From NCBI GenBank assembly GCA_024640465.1, contig JAHEEX010000002.1:1-60039 (forward strand): a stretch of DNA of 60,039 bases, read 5' to 3'. The number at the start of each line of letters is the position of its first letter. Position 1 is the first letter of the stretch. The stretch comes from Sphingobacteriales bacterium (GTDB lineage Bacteria; Bacteroidota; Bacteroidia; Chitinophagales; Chitinophagaceae). The notes beneath the pieces were generated by a model, which was not told the origin of the DNA, searched no databases, and saw nothing but the letters and a program-made list of their open reading frames with translations. Of the stretch, positions 18,910-27,718 are shown in pieces. The position numbers and the translations under genes are program-made.

Positions 18910-19590
18910 CTATAATTTTTTGATCATGATATTCCGGTAAGAAGCTCCGCCACCATGATCCTGCAATGCGATTTTTCCCGTTGAAGTTTTGGCAAAATTT
19001 TTCAATGTGCCGAACTTACTGCCGGCAACAAGATTATCCCAGCCGGCATTCCATAAAGTAGTACTAACGGCATTTTTACCATTTACTATAAAATCCAGTT
19101 TTCCTTTTTCCAGTTTGATGACCGATGTGTTCCATTCCCCTGTAGGTTTAATAAATTCAACCGGGCATCCAATCAGGTCATATAAAGAAGCGGCCATTTG
19201 CTTAGCATCAAGCTTTTCCGGATAGCCTGTATTATCAATTACCTGAAACTCCGGACCTGTATGCCAGGTGGCCTGATGTGCATCCGATTCCTGTACAAGA
19301 AAGATCACACCACTATTGGATCCTTTTGCCACTTTCCAGTCAAACTTCAGCTCAAAGTCGCCAAAAGTTTCGTCTGTTACTAAATCGCCTCGACCTTCTT
19401 TTTTGTTTGCATCAAGAGAGATAACGCCTTCAACTGAGGTCCATGCAGAATTGGTACCCGGTTGTTTAAAAAGATGCCATCCGGTTAATGCATTTTCACC
19501 AGACAATGTAATCCAACCTTTTTTATCCTGTGCTTCAGGTGATTGTGTCATAACCGCAAAATAAATCAAAGAAAGAAAAAGCGCTTTCAT
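18910..19590 (-). CDS. DUF1080 (3-keto-disaccharide hydrolase family) protein, exported
   Basis: The ATG at 19590 is chosen over the frame's first ATG at 19683, because it begins a clean signal peptide (MKALFLSLIYFAVMTQSPEA, then Q) and gives 226 aa. The DUF1080 concanavalin-like fold is clear: GWHLFKQPG, a GDLVTDETFGDFELKFDWKV strand, SNSGVIFLVQE, GPEFQVIDN, GEWN and the C-terminal GKIALQDHGG. Characterised DUF1080 proteins cleave 3-keto-glycosides and disaccharides. It is a paralog of the neighbouring DUF1080 lipoprotein but is exported rather than lipid-anchored. A terminator separates it from that paralog, and it probably starts the operon with the ThuA/dehydrogenase protein. Confidence 0.88.
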   Translation of the reverse strand: MKALFLSLIYFAVMTQSPEAQDKKGWITLSGENALTGWHLFKQPGTNSAWTSVEGVISLDANKKEGRGDLVTDETFGDFELKFDWKVAKGSNSGVIFLVQESDAHQATWHTGPEFQVIDNTGYPEKLDAKQMAASLYDLIGCPVEFIKPTGEWNTSVIKLEKGKLDFIVNGKNAVSTTLWNAGWDNLVAGSKFGTLKNFAKTSTGKIALQDHGGGASYRNIMIKKL

Positions 19591-19691
19591 AATTGTGCCA
19601 TTTAATCTGGTGAAAGATGTTAAAATTAACGGTTCGCTTTTTAAGAATATCATGAAATTTTTACCGCAATGGAACAAAGACATAAAAAACG

Positions 19692-19720
19692 AAAAAAGGA
19701 TCAGGAAATAATCCCGATCC
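19692..19720 (-). terminator. Rho-independent terminator after the DUF1080 lipoprotein gene
   Basis: On the minus strand, GGATCGGGA pairs with TCCTGATCC (one G-U pair) around a short loop, followed by six T. It lies 28 nt past the stop codon at 19748. Confidence 0.75.
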
Positions 19721-19747
19721 CTTTGTTATGCTGCTTAAACCAGAAAA

Positions 19748-20506
19748 TCAGAGTTTCCTGATTTTAATATTTCTGAACCACACCGGGTTGCCGTGATCCT
19801 GGAGTCCAATATGCCCCGATTTAAATGTTGCAAAATCAGGCATTGATTTGAACTTGCTTGCGGATACTAAGGCTTTCCAGTTGTCGTCCCAAAGCTGGGT
19901 AGAAACTATATTTACACCATTAAGGTATAGGTCCAGCTTTCCTTTATTCACTTTAATTTCTGCTTTATTCCACTCTCCAACAGGCTTAACCGGCTCAGAA
20001 GATGCGGCAATCAGGTCATAAAGGTTTCCCGCACGGTGTTTGACAATTTTTCCATCGCTATGGCCATCATTATCAAGTATCTGCATTTCCATTCCCGTAT
20101 GCCAGCTATGTTCATACTTTGGCAGATCCTGTATGCCGAAAATGATACCGCTATTCCCCTTTGGTGAAATCTTCCACTCCAGGCTTAAATGGTAATTCTC
20201 ATACGCTTCGTCTGTGATAATATCACCGCCACCGATCGTTTGCCAGTCCTTTTTCTCTGTAGGATCCAGCATGAGCATTCCCTCTGAAACTTTCCAGGCG
20301 GAACCATCGCTTTTGCCCTGGTAAATATGCCAGCCTTTTTTTGAAGAACCGTCAAACAATAATTGCCACCCCTCTTTTTTTTCTGCTTTTGTGAGGGAGT
20401 TTATGGCATCATTTACCTGAGTGTTATTTGAGGTAGCTGTATTCTTTGTATTCTTACATGAACAAACAATGACTAAAATCAACAGGAATACCCCGGCCTT
20501 TTTCAT
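19748..20506 (-). CDS. DUF1080 (3-keto-disaccharide hydrolase family) lipoprotein
   Basis: 252 aa with lipobox cysteine C17 (VCSC). Fold landmarks: GWQLLFDGSSKKGWHIYQG, GGDIITDEAYENYHLSLEW, KGNSGIIFGIQD, GMEMQILDNDGH, GEWNKAEIKV and GHIGLQDHG, matching DUF1080 across its full length. It is expected to hydrolyse 3-keto-glycosides at the periplasmic or outer-membrane face. It starts 5 nt after the stop of the cytochrome c gene, so hydrolase and electron carrier are cotranscribed, which supports a link between C3 oxidation and cleavage. A terminator follows it. It is an ancient-looking paralog of the next DUF1080 gene rather than a recent tandem copy. Confidence 0.9.
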   Translation of the reverse strand: MKKAGVFLLILVIVCSCKNTKNTATSNNTQVNDAINSLTKAEKKEGWQLLFDGSSKKGWHIYQGKSDGSAWKVSEGMLMLDPTEKKDWQTIGGGDIITDEAYENYHLSLEWKISPKGNSGIIFGIQDLPKYEHSWHTGMEMQILDNDGHSDGKIVKHRAGNLYDLIAASSEPVKPVGEWNKAEIKVNKGKLDLYLNGVNIVSTQLWDDNWKALVSASKFKSMPDFATFKSGHIGLQDHGNPVWFRNIKIRKL

Positions 20507-20511
20507 GTGTA

Positions 20512-20973
20512 TTATTTAAGCGTAAGGATATATTTCACCATCGCTTCTGCATCTTCCAGGCTCAGGTTTGGATGGCCTGCCATGGGAATTTCACCCCAAA
20601 CACCCTGTCCGCCTTTCAATACTTTTTCACCTAGCAACTTAATGTTCTTTTCATTGTTCTCATATTTTTTGGCCACATCTTTATACGCCGGCCCAATGAG
20701 TTTTGCATCATCTTTATGACAAGTACGGCAGTCCGACCCTTCAATCAGGGCTTTCCCGTCCTTGCCTGCCGCTGCAACAGGAGCTGCCGCAGGTGCAGCT
20801 GCTGCATCAACTGCTGGTGTAGTTGTAGTAGCAGGAGCAGCTGCTTCCCCACCAATTTGTGAGTTCTTATTGTCTTCATTGGTACTTACTGGTTTTGAAT
20901 CTCCTTCAGTTGCACCGCCTCCGCAAGCATAAATACCTGCTGCAATAAATAATACTAATAATACTTTTTTCAT
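20512..20973 (-). CDS. Small c-type cytochrome lipoprotein
   Basis: The start is placed at the ATG at 20973 (153 aa), because it begins MKKVLLVLFIAAGIYAC, a lipoprotein signal with C17. The frame's earlier ATG at 21090 would overlap the preceding gene. After an Ala/Pro/Thr-rich tether (about residues 44-70) comes a single class I heme site, C82-R-T-C85-H86, with M131 (PMAGHPN) as likely sixth ligand. It is closely related to the heme domain of the 1132-aa protein nearby. It probably accepts electrons from a periplasmic sugar dehydrogenase, such as a GMC complex, and passes them to the respiratory chain. Confidence 0.88.
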   Translation of the reverse strand: MKKVLLVLFIAAGIYACGGGATEGDSKPVSTNEDNKNSQIGGEAAAPATTTTPAVDAAAAPAAAPVAAAGKDGKALIEGSDCRTCHKDDAKLIGPAYKDVAKKYENNEKNIKLLGEKVLKGGQGVWGEIPMAGHPNLSLEDAEAMVKYILTLK

Positions 20974-21025
20974 AATGCTTCTTATTGATGGGTTTAATGT
21001 TTCGATTTGCAAAGTTCGTAATGTT

Positions 21026-22081
21026 TTATTCCAGTCCAAGTACTTTGCGATTAAATTTTTCATCGCTGCCTGTTCCGGCAAAGTCGTCAAAGGCTTTTTC
21101 AGTTACCCTGATGATATGGTCCCTGATGAAAACAGCTCCTTCTGCAGCTCCGTCTTCCGGGTGTTTAAGGGCACATTCCCATTCCATAACAGCCCATCCT
21201 GCGTAATCGTAGGCTGCAAGCTTGCTGAAAATCCCTTTAAAATCAACCTGGCCATCCCCCAGGGAACGGAACCTTCCAGCGCGATCTACCCAGCCCTGGT
21301 AACCTCCATAAACTCCCTGCTTGCCGGTTGGATTGAATTCAGCGTCTTTAACATGGAACATCCGGATCCTTTCGTGATAATGATCGATATAGGTCAGATA
21401 ATCGAGGCATTGTAAAACAAAGTGGCTCGGATCATATAACAGGCAGGCACGGGGATGATTGTTCACTTTTTCCAGAAACATCTCATACGAAACACCATCA
21501 TGTAAATCTTCACCGGGATGTATTTCATAACAGAGGTCAACCCCGTTTTCATCAAATACATTCAGGATCGGCATCCAGCGTTTTGCCAACTCCGTAAAGC
21601 CTGTTTCCACCAAGCCTGCCGGGCGTTGTGGCCAGGGATAAACGGTTTGCCACAGCAGGGCTCCGCTAAAAGTAGCATGGGCATTAAGTCCCAGGTTTTG
21701 AGACGCTTTGGCGGCGTATTTCAGCTGTTGCACGGCCCATTCGGTCCGGGCCTTACTGTTACCCCTAACCGATTCCGGGGCGAATCCATCAAATAACTCA
21801 TTATATGCAGGGTGTACTGCCACCAGCTGGCCCTGCAGGTGGGTAGATAATTCCGTTATCTTCAACCCGCAATCTTCTACCGTTCCGCGAACCTCATCGG
21901 CATAGGTTTTACTTTCTGCAGCTTTCTGTAAATCTATGCAGCGGGGATCCCACGAAGGTATCTGGACGCCTTTAAATCCCAGGGCTTCGGACCATAAACA
22001 GATCGCTTTCAAATCATTGAATGGCGCCTTATCTCCCATAAACTGTGCAAGAAATATACCTGGGCCTTTAACTGTTTTCAT
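21026..22081 (-). CDS. Sugar phosphate isomerase/epimerase (TIM barrel), cytoplasmic
   Basis: 351 aa without a signal peptide. TIM-barrel metal and substrate motifs include GVQIPSWD, ITELSTHLQGQL, LCYEIHPGED, LLYDPSHF, MFHVKDAEF and the C-terminal WAVMEWECAL. This long subfamily of sugar phosphate isomerase/epimerase-like proteins commonly travels with Gfo/Idh/MocA dehydrogenases. A role in processing 3-keto sugars or inositol-like polyols is inferred from context, not shown. It follows the Gfo/Idh/MocA gene on the same strand, with a 145-nt gap occupied by an inverted-repeat element. It is followed by the cytochrome c gene. Confidence 0.87.
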   Translation of the reverse strand: MKTVKGPGIFLAQFMGDKAPFNDLKAICLWSEALGFKGVQIPSWDPRCIDLQKAAESKTYADEVRGTVEDCGLKITELSTHLQGQLVAVHPAYNELFDGFAPESVRGNSKARTEWAVQQLKYAAKASQNLGLNAHATFSGALLWQTVYPWPQRPAGLVETGFTELAKRWMPILNVFDENGVDLCYEIHPGEDLHDGVSYEMFLEKVNNHPRACLLYDPSHFVLQCLDYLTYIDHYHERIRMFHVKDAEFNPTGKQGVYGGYQGWVDRAGRFRSLGDGQVDFKGIFSKLAAYDYAGWAVMEWECALKHPEDGAAEGAVFIRDHIIRVTEKAFDDFAGTGSDEKFNRKVLGLE

Positions 22082-22110
22082 GATTAATTATTTAGAACAT
22101 CAAAGAAATA

Positions 22111-22207
22111 AAGGCCACGGAGAACCACAGAGAATTTTGAGGGCCGCAGAGGACTTTTCAAATGCTCTATGGTTCTCTTTTCTTTCTCTGTGGCCCTCTG
22201 TGGCCTT
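22111..22207. repeat. GGCCACAGAG inverted-repeat element, copy A
   Basis: Imperfect inverted repeat. The left arm is 22111-22154, the loop is about 10 nt and the right arm is 22165-22207. The outer ends are AAGGCCAC(G)GAG and its complement CTCTGTGGCCTT. Each arm holds three or four degenerate copies of a GGCCACAGAG-like unit spaced about 11 nt. It is intergenic between two minus-strand genes. Copies B (31302-31399) and C (39892-39990) share the same design. Confidence 0.85.
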
Positions 22208-22226
22208 AAAACAAAATGGTTTTATT

Positions 22227-23396
22227 TCAATATACCACATGATCTGTCCACTTTTCGGATGAAGCAGCCGAGGCCACTACATTATCTATAAATGCCATGC
22301 CCCTTATACCTTCATCCACCTGCGGAAAATCGAGCATTTCTTTTGTTGGTGTTGTTCCGTCAATTCTTGCTGAAAGGGTAAGTGCGAAATTCCGGTAGAT
22401 ATTGCCAAATGCTTCCAGGTATCCTTCGGGGTGCCCGCCCGGAGTTCTGCAATTATGTGTAGCAAAAGTGGAAAGCCTGTCGCCATAATTGCCTCCGGCT
22501 CTAAGAATCTGTGTGGGCTGGTCGAGCCATTTCACCAAAAGCGTATTGGGTTCCTGCTGTGCCCACTCAATACCACCTTTTTCTCCATAGACCCTGATCT
22601 TTAAAGCATTTTCTTCACCGGCTGCAACCTGTGAAGCCATGAGTACTCCTGCAGCGCCGTTATCAAATTTCAATAAAACATTACCATCATCATCAAGTGC
22701 ACGACCCTCTACCATAATATTTAAATCTGCACAGATCCTGTTGATCTTAGCCCCGGTTATATATTCAGCCAGGTGTGCTGCATGGGTCCCGATATCGCCC
22801 ATACATCCGCTTTTACCTGATTTTTTAGGATCTGTTCTCCAGGCTGCCTGCGCATTGCCCTCCCTCTCTGTGAGTTTGCTTAGCCATCCCTGTGGGTACT
22901 CAACATAAACTTTACGAATCTTTCCCAAAACACCTGTTTGAACCATGTGTTTGGCCTGCTTAACCATGGGATATCCGGAGTAAGTGTGCGTAAGACAAAG
23001 GATCAGGCCGGTTTCTTCCACTTTCTTTTTTAATTGTTTCGCTTCGTCCAGGGTAAAGGCGATGGGCTTTTCAATCACTACATGGAAGCCATTGTCCAAT
23101 GCCATCATAGCAGGAGCAAAATGCGCAAAGTTGGGCGTGACTATCGTTACAAAATCCATTCTTTTATCGGCAGGCAACTGGCTTTCTTTGGTGATCATCT
23201 CATCAAATGTGAGGTAGGTCCGGTCTTCCGGAAGAAAAAGTGAGCGGCCGGAGTCCCTGGCGATATCAGGGTTAATACTAAGTGCTCCGCAGGCCAGTTC
23301 TATAAGACCATCCATATTGGAGGCTAATCTATGAATGGCACCAATAAAGGCATCCTTGCCCCCGCCTACCATTCCCATCCTGAGTTTTCTGTTCAT
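22227..23396 (-). CDS. Gfo/Idh/MocA family NAD(P)-dependent oxidoreductase
   Basis: 389 aa, no signal peptide. N-terminal Rossmann fold with GMVGGGKDAFIGAIHR. The family signature E109-K110-P111 (VIEKPIAF) and the catalytic block G200-D201-I-G-T-H205 are both present. These enzymes oxidise or reduce hydroxyls of sugars and inositols. Here the likely task is interconverting a hydroxyl and a keto group at C3 in the cytoplasm (inference from the DUF1080, TIM-barrel and GMC neighbours). It is the first gene of the minus-strand run down to 15490 and is divergent from the MFS transporter. A plausible promoter lies at 23516-23544 and a perfect palindrome at 23424-23435. Confidence 0.9.
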   Translation of the reverse strand: MNRKLRMGMVGGGKDAFIGAIHRLASNMDGLIELACGALSINPDIARDSGRSLFLPEDRTYLTFDEMITKESQLPADKRMDFVTIVTPNFAHFAPAMMALDNGFHVVIEKPIAFTLDEAKQLKKKVEETGLILCLTHTYSGYPMVKQAKHMVQTGVLGKIRKVYVEYPQGWLSKLTEREGNAQAAWRTDPKKSGKSGCMGDIGTHAAHLAEYITGAKINRICADLNIMVEGRALDDDGNVLLKFDNGAAGVLMASQVAAGEENALKIRVYGEKGGIEWAQQEPNTLLVKWLDQPTQILRAGGNYGDRLSTFATHNCRTPGGHPEGYLEAFGNIYRNFALTLSARIDGTTPTKEMLDFPQVDEGIRGMAFIDNVVASAASSEKWTDHVVY

Positions 23397-23423
23397 GGAG
23401 TTTATTTTGAAGAGTTGTTAAAC

Positions 23424-23435
23424 TAAATCGATTTA
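23424..23435. promoter_or_regulatory. Perfect 12-bp palindrome, possible LacI-type operator
   Basis: TAAATCGATTTA, with the central CG typical of LacI/GalR-family sites, lies 28 nt before the Gfo/Idh/MocA start in the divergent promoter region. No regulator gene is nearby, so this is inference from the site only. Confidence 0.35.
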
Positions 23436-23515
23436 AAAATATAAAAATTTAGATTTAAGAATTATTTTAGAGCGGTATCTAATTGATAAATATACGCGAT
23501 TGACGCTAAGACTAT

Positions 23516-23544
23516 CAAAGATACCCGACTCAATTTTTCAACAA
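23516..23544 (-). promoter_or_regulatory. Putative Bacteroidota promoter for the Gfo/Idh/MocA operon
   Basis: On the minus strand TATCTTTG (23516-23523) matches TAnnTTTG exactly, and a TTG lies 18 nt upstream of it (23542-23544). The start codon is about 120 nt downstream, so the leader would be long and would contain the 12-bp palindrome. Confidence 0.45.
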
Positions 23545-23563
23545 GAACCAAAATCAACTTGCT

Positions 23564-24850
23564 ATGTCATCTGGAACAATCAACCGTAATCAATTATTCT
23601 GGGCAAGCTGCCTTGCGCTGCTTGTCACTTCCCTGTCTTTTGGAATCAGGGCCGGTATTCTCAACAGGCTGGGTGTTGAGTTTCATCTTAATGCAGCTCA
23701 ATTAGGCACAATTGCAGCCACCGCTTTCTGGGGTTTTCCACTGGCCGTTATCATTGGTGGCATGATCGTGGATAGCATTGGAATGAAAAGACTGTTGGTA
23801 CTGGCATTTATTTTCCATCTGGCAGGTATCTTGCTGACCGTTTTCGCAAATGGATTCTGGAGCCTGTTTATTTCAACATTACTTATTGGTATCGCTAATG
23901 GTACCGTTGAAGCGGCCTGTAATCCGCTGGTGGCATCACTTTTCCCGGACAATAAAACAACCAAACTGAATCATTTTCATCTTTGGTTCCCTGGCGGTAT
24001 TTTTATAGGAACCCTATTGGTTTTCCTGCTCGATAAGGTAGGCGTAAGCTGGCAGGTTCAGGTTGGTTTAATGCTCATCCCCACCCTGATCTATGGATAT
24101 CTCTTTTCCAAACTTACCTTCCCGGTTACCGAAAGGGTTGCGGCAGGCATTTCCACCGGCGAAATGTACAAGTCTCTCCTGAATCCATTGTTTCTTTTTA
24201 TGATACTCTGTATGTTTGGGACGGCTATTACCGAATTGTTCACCGGTCAGTGGATCGATGTACTGCTGAGGAATGTAACAGATAACGCCATTTTAATTCT
24301 GACGGTTACTACCGGCGTGATGGTTATTGGCAGGGGCCTGGCAGAACCTGTTGTACACAGGCTTTCCCCCCAGGGGGTTCTGCTAATTTCTGCTATTCTT
24401 TCTGCTGCAGGACTTTATTTGCTTGGGCATTCAAGCGGGAATATGATTTTCTTTGGCGCACTCGTTTTTGGCATGGGCGTTTGTTATTTCTGGCCAACAA
24501 TGATAGGCTTTGTAGCGGAAAACTTACCTAAAACCGGGGCCGTTGGGCTGAACCTGATGGGTGGCGCAGGTATGTTTGCCGTTTCTGTTTATATGATGTT
24601 CATGGGTGGTTTCTACGACAGAAAATTAATCAGCAAATTACCCGAAGGCGCCAGCCTGAAAGAATATGCTGATGCAGCTCCGGGGACCGAAATGGCTAAT
24701 GCCTTAACTGCTGCTAAAACTGCGGCGGGTCCGGAAATTATTAATGCAACACTGACTATTCCCATCATATTGACCATTGCTTTTGCCGGATTGTACATAT
24801 ATATGAGGGGCAGGAAGAAACCGGAATTACTCAAGGCCGTTAATGCCTGA
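23564..24850 (+). CDS. MFS sugar transporter (12 TM)
   Basis: 428 aa, about twelve hydrophobic segments from residue 9 to 420 with a central loop near residue 200. It resembles FucP/NarK-like sugar MFS permeases of Bacteroidota (IRAGILNRLG in TM1, GGMIVDSIGMKRLLVL in the loop 2-3 region). It would move a mono- or disaccharide, or its oxidised derivative, across the inner membrane. It is divergent from the Gfo/Idh/MocA gene and is followed by a strong terminator. Placement at the centre of the DUF1080/GMC region suggests it imports the product of periplasmic oxidation and cleavage. Confidence 0.87.
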   Translation: MSSGTINRNQLFWASCLALLVTSLSFGIRAGILNRLGVEFHLNAAQLGTIAATAFWGFPLAVIIGGMIVDSIGMKRLLVLAFIFHLAGILLTVFANGFWSLFISTLLIGIANGTVEAACNPLVASLFPDNKTTKLNHFHLWFPGGIFIGTLLVFLLDKVGVSWQVQVGLMLIPTLIYGYLFSKLTFPVTERVAAGISTGEMYKSLLNPLFLFMILCMFGTAITELFTGQWIDVLLRNVTDNAILILTVTTGVMVIGRGLAEPVVHRLSPQGVLLISAILSAAGLYLLGHSSGNMIFFGALVFGMGVCYFWPTMIGFVAENLPKTGAVGLNLMGGAGMFAVSVYMMFMGGFYDRKLISKLPEGASLKEYADAAPGTEMANALTAAKTAAGPEIINATLTIPIILTIAFAGLYIYMRGRKKPELLKAVNA

Positions 24851-24865
24851 TCTTTGTTCAACCAT

Positions 24866-24906
24866 ATGACCGTTGATACTTCTAATATATCAACGGTCAT
24901 TTTTTT
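24866..24906 (+). terminator. Strong rho-independent terminator after the MFS gene
   Basis: A perfect 13-bp stem (ATGACCGTTGATA 24866-24878 / TATCAACGGTCAT 24888-24900) with a 9-nt loop, followed by six T. It ends about 48 nt before the next gene. Confidence 0.92.
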
Positions 24907-24954
24907 GCTCCCTAATTTAGAACAATCCGTAAATTACAGATTAACTTATTGATT

Positions 24955-25839
24955 ATGCCCAAACAAGAATCGCGTCGCCGTGCCATTAAAAACCTCATGA
25001 TGGGCTCCGTTGCAGTTGGCGGTCTTTCCTCTTTCGGTACAATTTCAGATAATCACCATAAAAAAAATACTCCGTTGAAAGGAAACATCAATCACGCTGT
25101 TTGCAGGTGGTGTTATGGTTCAATCCCATTGGAAGATTTTTGTATTGGAGCAAAAGAGATTGGCATCAAAGCCATTGATCTGGTTGGTCCAAAAGACTGG
25201 CCCGTGCTCAAAAAATTTGACCTGCATTCCTCGATGTGCAACGGCGCAGAAATAAACCTGGTAGATGGCTGGAACGAAAAAAAATTTCACCAGCAACTGA
25301 TAAGGAATTATACGGAAATGATTCCCCTTGTAGCGGCCTCAGGATATACCAACCTGATTTGCTTTTCGGGTAACCGAAGGGGTATGGACGACGAAACCGG
25401 CTTACAAAATTGCACGGAGGGCTTGAAACAAATCATGGCCCTGGCAGAAAAAAATAAAGTAATGGTCATCATGGAGTTGCTGAACAGCAAGGTGGACCAT
25501 AAAGATTATCAGTGCGATAAATCAAACTGGGGGGTTGAACTGGTTAAAAGAGTAGGCTCGCCTAATTTTAAACTGTTGTATGATATCTACCATATGCAGA
25601 TCGATGAAGGAGATGTTATCCGCACTATACGGGATAACCACCAATACTTCGCTCATTATCATACCGGCGGTGTTCCTGGCAGAAATGAAATAGACAATAC
25701 GCAGGAACTGTATTATCCGGCTATCATGGAAGCGATCCTCAAAACCGGTTATACAGGATTTGTGGCCCAGGAGTTTATTCCAACCTGGGAGGATAAACTG
25801 GCAGCCTTAAAAAAGGGTGTGGAAATTTGTGATGTATAA
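24955..25839 (+). CDS. Tat-exported hydroxypyruvate-isomerase-like TIM barrel protein
   Basis: The ATG at 24955 is preferred over an in-frame TTG two codons upstream. 294 aa. A Tat-like signal is visible (ESRRRAIKNLMMGSVAVGG). The TIM barrel has ICFSGNRRGMDDE, VIMELLNSKVDH, LLYDIYHMQIDEGD, YFAHYHTGGVPGRNE and the closing FVAQEFIP, typical of the hydroxypyruvate isomerase (Hyi-like) branch. The role is probably keto-sugar isomerisation or beta-elimination in the periplasm. It lies 106 nt upstream of a GMC oxidoreductase on the same strand, after the MFS terminator. The true substrate is unknown. Confidence 0.85.
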   Translation: MPKQESRRRAIKNLMMGSVAVGGLSSFGTISDNHHKKNTPLKGNINHAVCRWCYGSIPLEDFCIGAKEIGIKAIDLVGPKDWPVLKKFDLHSSMCNGAEINLVDGWNEKKFHQQLIRNYTEMIPLVAASGYTNLICFSGNRRGMDDETGLQNCTEGLKQIMALAEKNKVMVIMELLNSKVDHKDYQCDKSNWGVELVKRVGSPNFKLLYDIYHMQIDEGDVIRTIRDNHQYFAHYHTGGVPGRNEIDNTQELYYPAIMEAILKTGYTGFVAQEFIPTWEDKLAALKKGVEICDV

Positions 25840-25849
25840 AAAAATAACT

Positions 25850-25943
25850 GGATTATCGGATTAGTGAATTAAAATACACCTCCGATAAACTGCAGATCAT
25901 AATTGAACCATTTCTTTAATTCGATAATTCGTTAATTGATTAT
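25850..25943. repeat. Repeated TTATCGGA / TCGATAA inverted motifs upstream of GMC gene
   Basis: TTATCGGA (25853-25860) has a perfect reverse complement TCCGATAA at 25881-25888. A further imperfect inverted match (AATTCGATAATTCGTTAATT, 25919-25938) faces the left block GGATTATCGGATTAGTGAAT. The set fills the whole gap before the GMC start and could be an operator array or a dispersed repeat. Confidence 0.4.
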
Positions 25944-25945
25944 TT

Positions 25946-27628
25946 ATGCCAGAAACAAATGTCTTTGATGCCATCGTTGTAGGTTCGGGAATAAGCGGAG
26001 GATGGGCCGCAAAAGAGTTAACCGAAAAAGGATTGAAAGTGATCATGCTGGAGAGGGGCCGTGATATTAAACACGGTACCGGCTACACGAATACGAATAA
26101 AGATCCCTGGGAATTCCCTCATCGGGGCGGACGCACCCAGCAAATGATCAAGGATTACCCGGTCCTGAAAAGAGATTATCCGTTGAGCGAATTAAACCTT
26201 GATTTCTGGGTAAAAGACAGTGAATGCCCTTATACGGAAATAAAGCGTTTCGACTGGTTCCGTGGATATCATGTAGGCGGCAGGTCGCTTATGTGGGGCC
26301 GGCAGAGCTACCGCTGGTGTGAAGATGATTTTGAGGCAAATGCAAAAGATGGATTCGGTGTTGACTGGCCAATCCGATATAAAGAACTGGCGCCCTGGTA
26401 TGAGCATGCCGAAAAATTTGCAGGAATAAGTGGTTCAAAAGAAGGGCTGAGCGTTTTACCTGATGGTTATTTTATGCCGCCAATGGATATGAACTGCGTT
26501 GAAAAGGATGTTTCAGCCCGGATCAAAGAACATTATAAAGGTAGCCGTCACATGATTATTGGCCGAACAGCCAATATAACCCAGCCTTTACCGGGCCGCA
26601 CAAATTGCCAGTTCAGGAATAAATGTTCGCTTGGTTGCCCGTTTGGGGCTTATTTTAGTACACAATCTTCCTCTCTCCCGGCTGCTGTTAAAACAGGAAA
26701 CCTTACCCTTCGCCCTTTTTCTATTGTTACAAAAGTGCTCTACGATAAGAATACAAAAAAAGCAACCGGCGTTGAAGTGCTTGATGCCGAAACAAATAAA
26801 ACCTACGAATACAAAGCCAAAATCGTTTTCCTCAACGCTTCTACGCTCAATTCGACCTGGATTTTAATGAACTCTGCAACAGATATCTGGCCGGAAGGAA
26901 TGGGTAGTACAAGCAATGCGCTTGGCAGGAACCTCATGGACCACCACCTGGGTATTGGTGCAGGCGGCATTGTGGAGGGTTATGAGGATCAATATTATTT
27001 TGGCCGGAGGGCTAATGGCATTTATATTCCACGTTATCGCAATATCAACGGCGATAAACGCGATTATGTCCGCGGCTTTGGTTACCAGGGTGCGGGAGGC
27101 AGGCAGGGATGGACAAGGAACGTAGCCGAGTTATCTATTGGGGCAGAATTAAAAGATGCATTAACTGAACCGGGAACATGGACAATGGGCATGGGTGGTT
27201 TTGGTGAAATTCTACCATATGCGGAAAACAGGGTTACCCTGGATAAAACCAAAAAAGATAAATGGGGGTTAAATGTACTGGCCATAGATTGTGAGCTGAA
27301 GGAAAATGAAATTAAAATGCGTAAAGACATTCTCAACGATGCCGTTGAAATGCTCGAAGCAGCCGGCGTTAAAAATGTAAAGGCCAGAGAGGGCGATGGA
27401 ACTCCGGGAAGAGGTATTCATGAAATGGGAACCGCACGAATGGGTAAGGATCCTAAAACTTCCGTATTAAATAAATGGAACCAGGTATGGGATGCGCCAA
27501 ATGTCTTTGTGACAGATGGCGCCTGTATGACATCCGCTTCCTGTGTTAACCCATCACTAACTTATATGGCTTTGACAGCAAGGGCTGCGGATTATGCGGT
27601 GAGTGAATTGAAAAAGGGGAACTTATAA
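25946..27628 (+). CDS. GMC oxidoreductase, catalytic subunit of a sugar dehydrogenase (copy 1)
   Basis: 560 aa with no signal peptide. The FAD-binding G13-x-G15-x2-G18 is followed by LERGRD and a [11 protein letters not shown] block. The C-terminal GMC domain has the catalytic pair H492 ([11 protein letters not shown]) and N535 ([11 protein letters not shown]). A C221-x5-C227-x3-C231 motif matches the arrangement known to hold a [3Fe-4S] cluster in bacterial FAD-glucose dehydrogenases. Such subunits are normally exported by hitch-hiking on a Tat-signal small subunit (gluconate 2-dehydrogenase subunit 3 type), which is not found here. A glucoside 3-dehydrogenase role, feeding the DUF1080 hydrolases, is inferred. 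It ends in a terminator. Confidence 0.9.
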   Translation: MPETNVFDAIVVGSGISGGWAAKELTEKGLKVIMLERGRDIKHGTGYTNTNKDPWEFPHRGGRTQQMIKDYPVLKRDYPLSELNLDFWVKDSECPYTEIKRFDWFRGYHVGGRSLMWGRQSYRWCEDDFEANAKDGFGVDWPIRYKELAPWYEHAEKFAGISGSKEGLSVLPDGYFMPPMDMNCVEKDVSARIKEHYKGSRHMIIGRTANITQPLPGRTNCQFRNKCSLGCPFGAYFSTQSSSLPAAVKTGNLTLRPFSIVTKVLYDKNTKKATGVEVLDAETNKTYEYKAKIVFLNASTLNSTWILMNSATDIWPEGMGSTSNALGRNLMDHHLGIGAGGIVEGYEDQYYFGRRANGIYIPRYRNINGDKRDYVRGFGYQGAGGRQGWTRNVAELSIGAELKDALTEPGTWTMGMGGFGEILPYAENRVTLDKTKKDKWGLNVLAIDCELKENEIKMRKDILNDAVEMLEAAGVKNVKAREGDGTPGRGIHEMGTARMGKDPKTSVLNKWNQVWDAPNVFVTDGACMTSASCVNPSLTYMALTARAADYAVSELKKGNL

Positions 27629-27656
27629 GATTTATAATTTCTACCTTTCAAAATAG

Positions 27657-27694
27657 AAAAGTTGCTTGTATCATTTAACAAGCAACTTTTTTTT
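27657..27694 (+). terminator. Rho-independent terminator between GMC copy 1 and DUF885
   Basis: A perfect 13-bp stem (AAAAGTTGCTTGT 27657-27669 / ACAAGCAACTTTT 27678-27690) with an 8-nt loop running into a T-tract to 27694. Only 24 nt remain before the next start codon. Confidence 0.88.
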
Positions 27695-27718
27695 AATTCC
27701 AACTTTTAACAAACGAAT

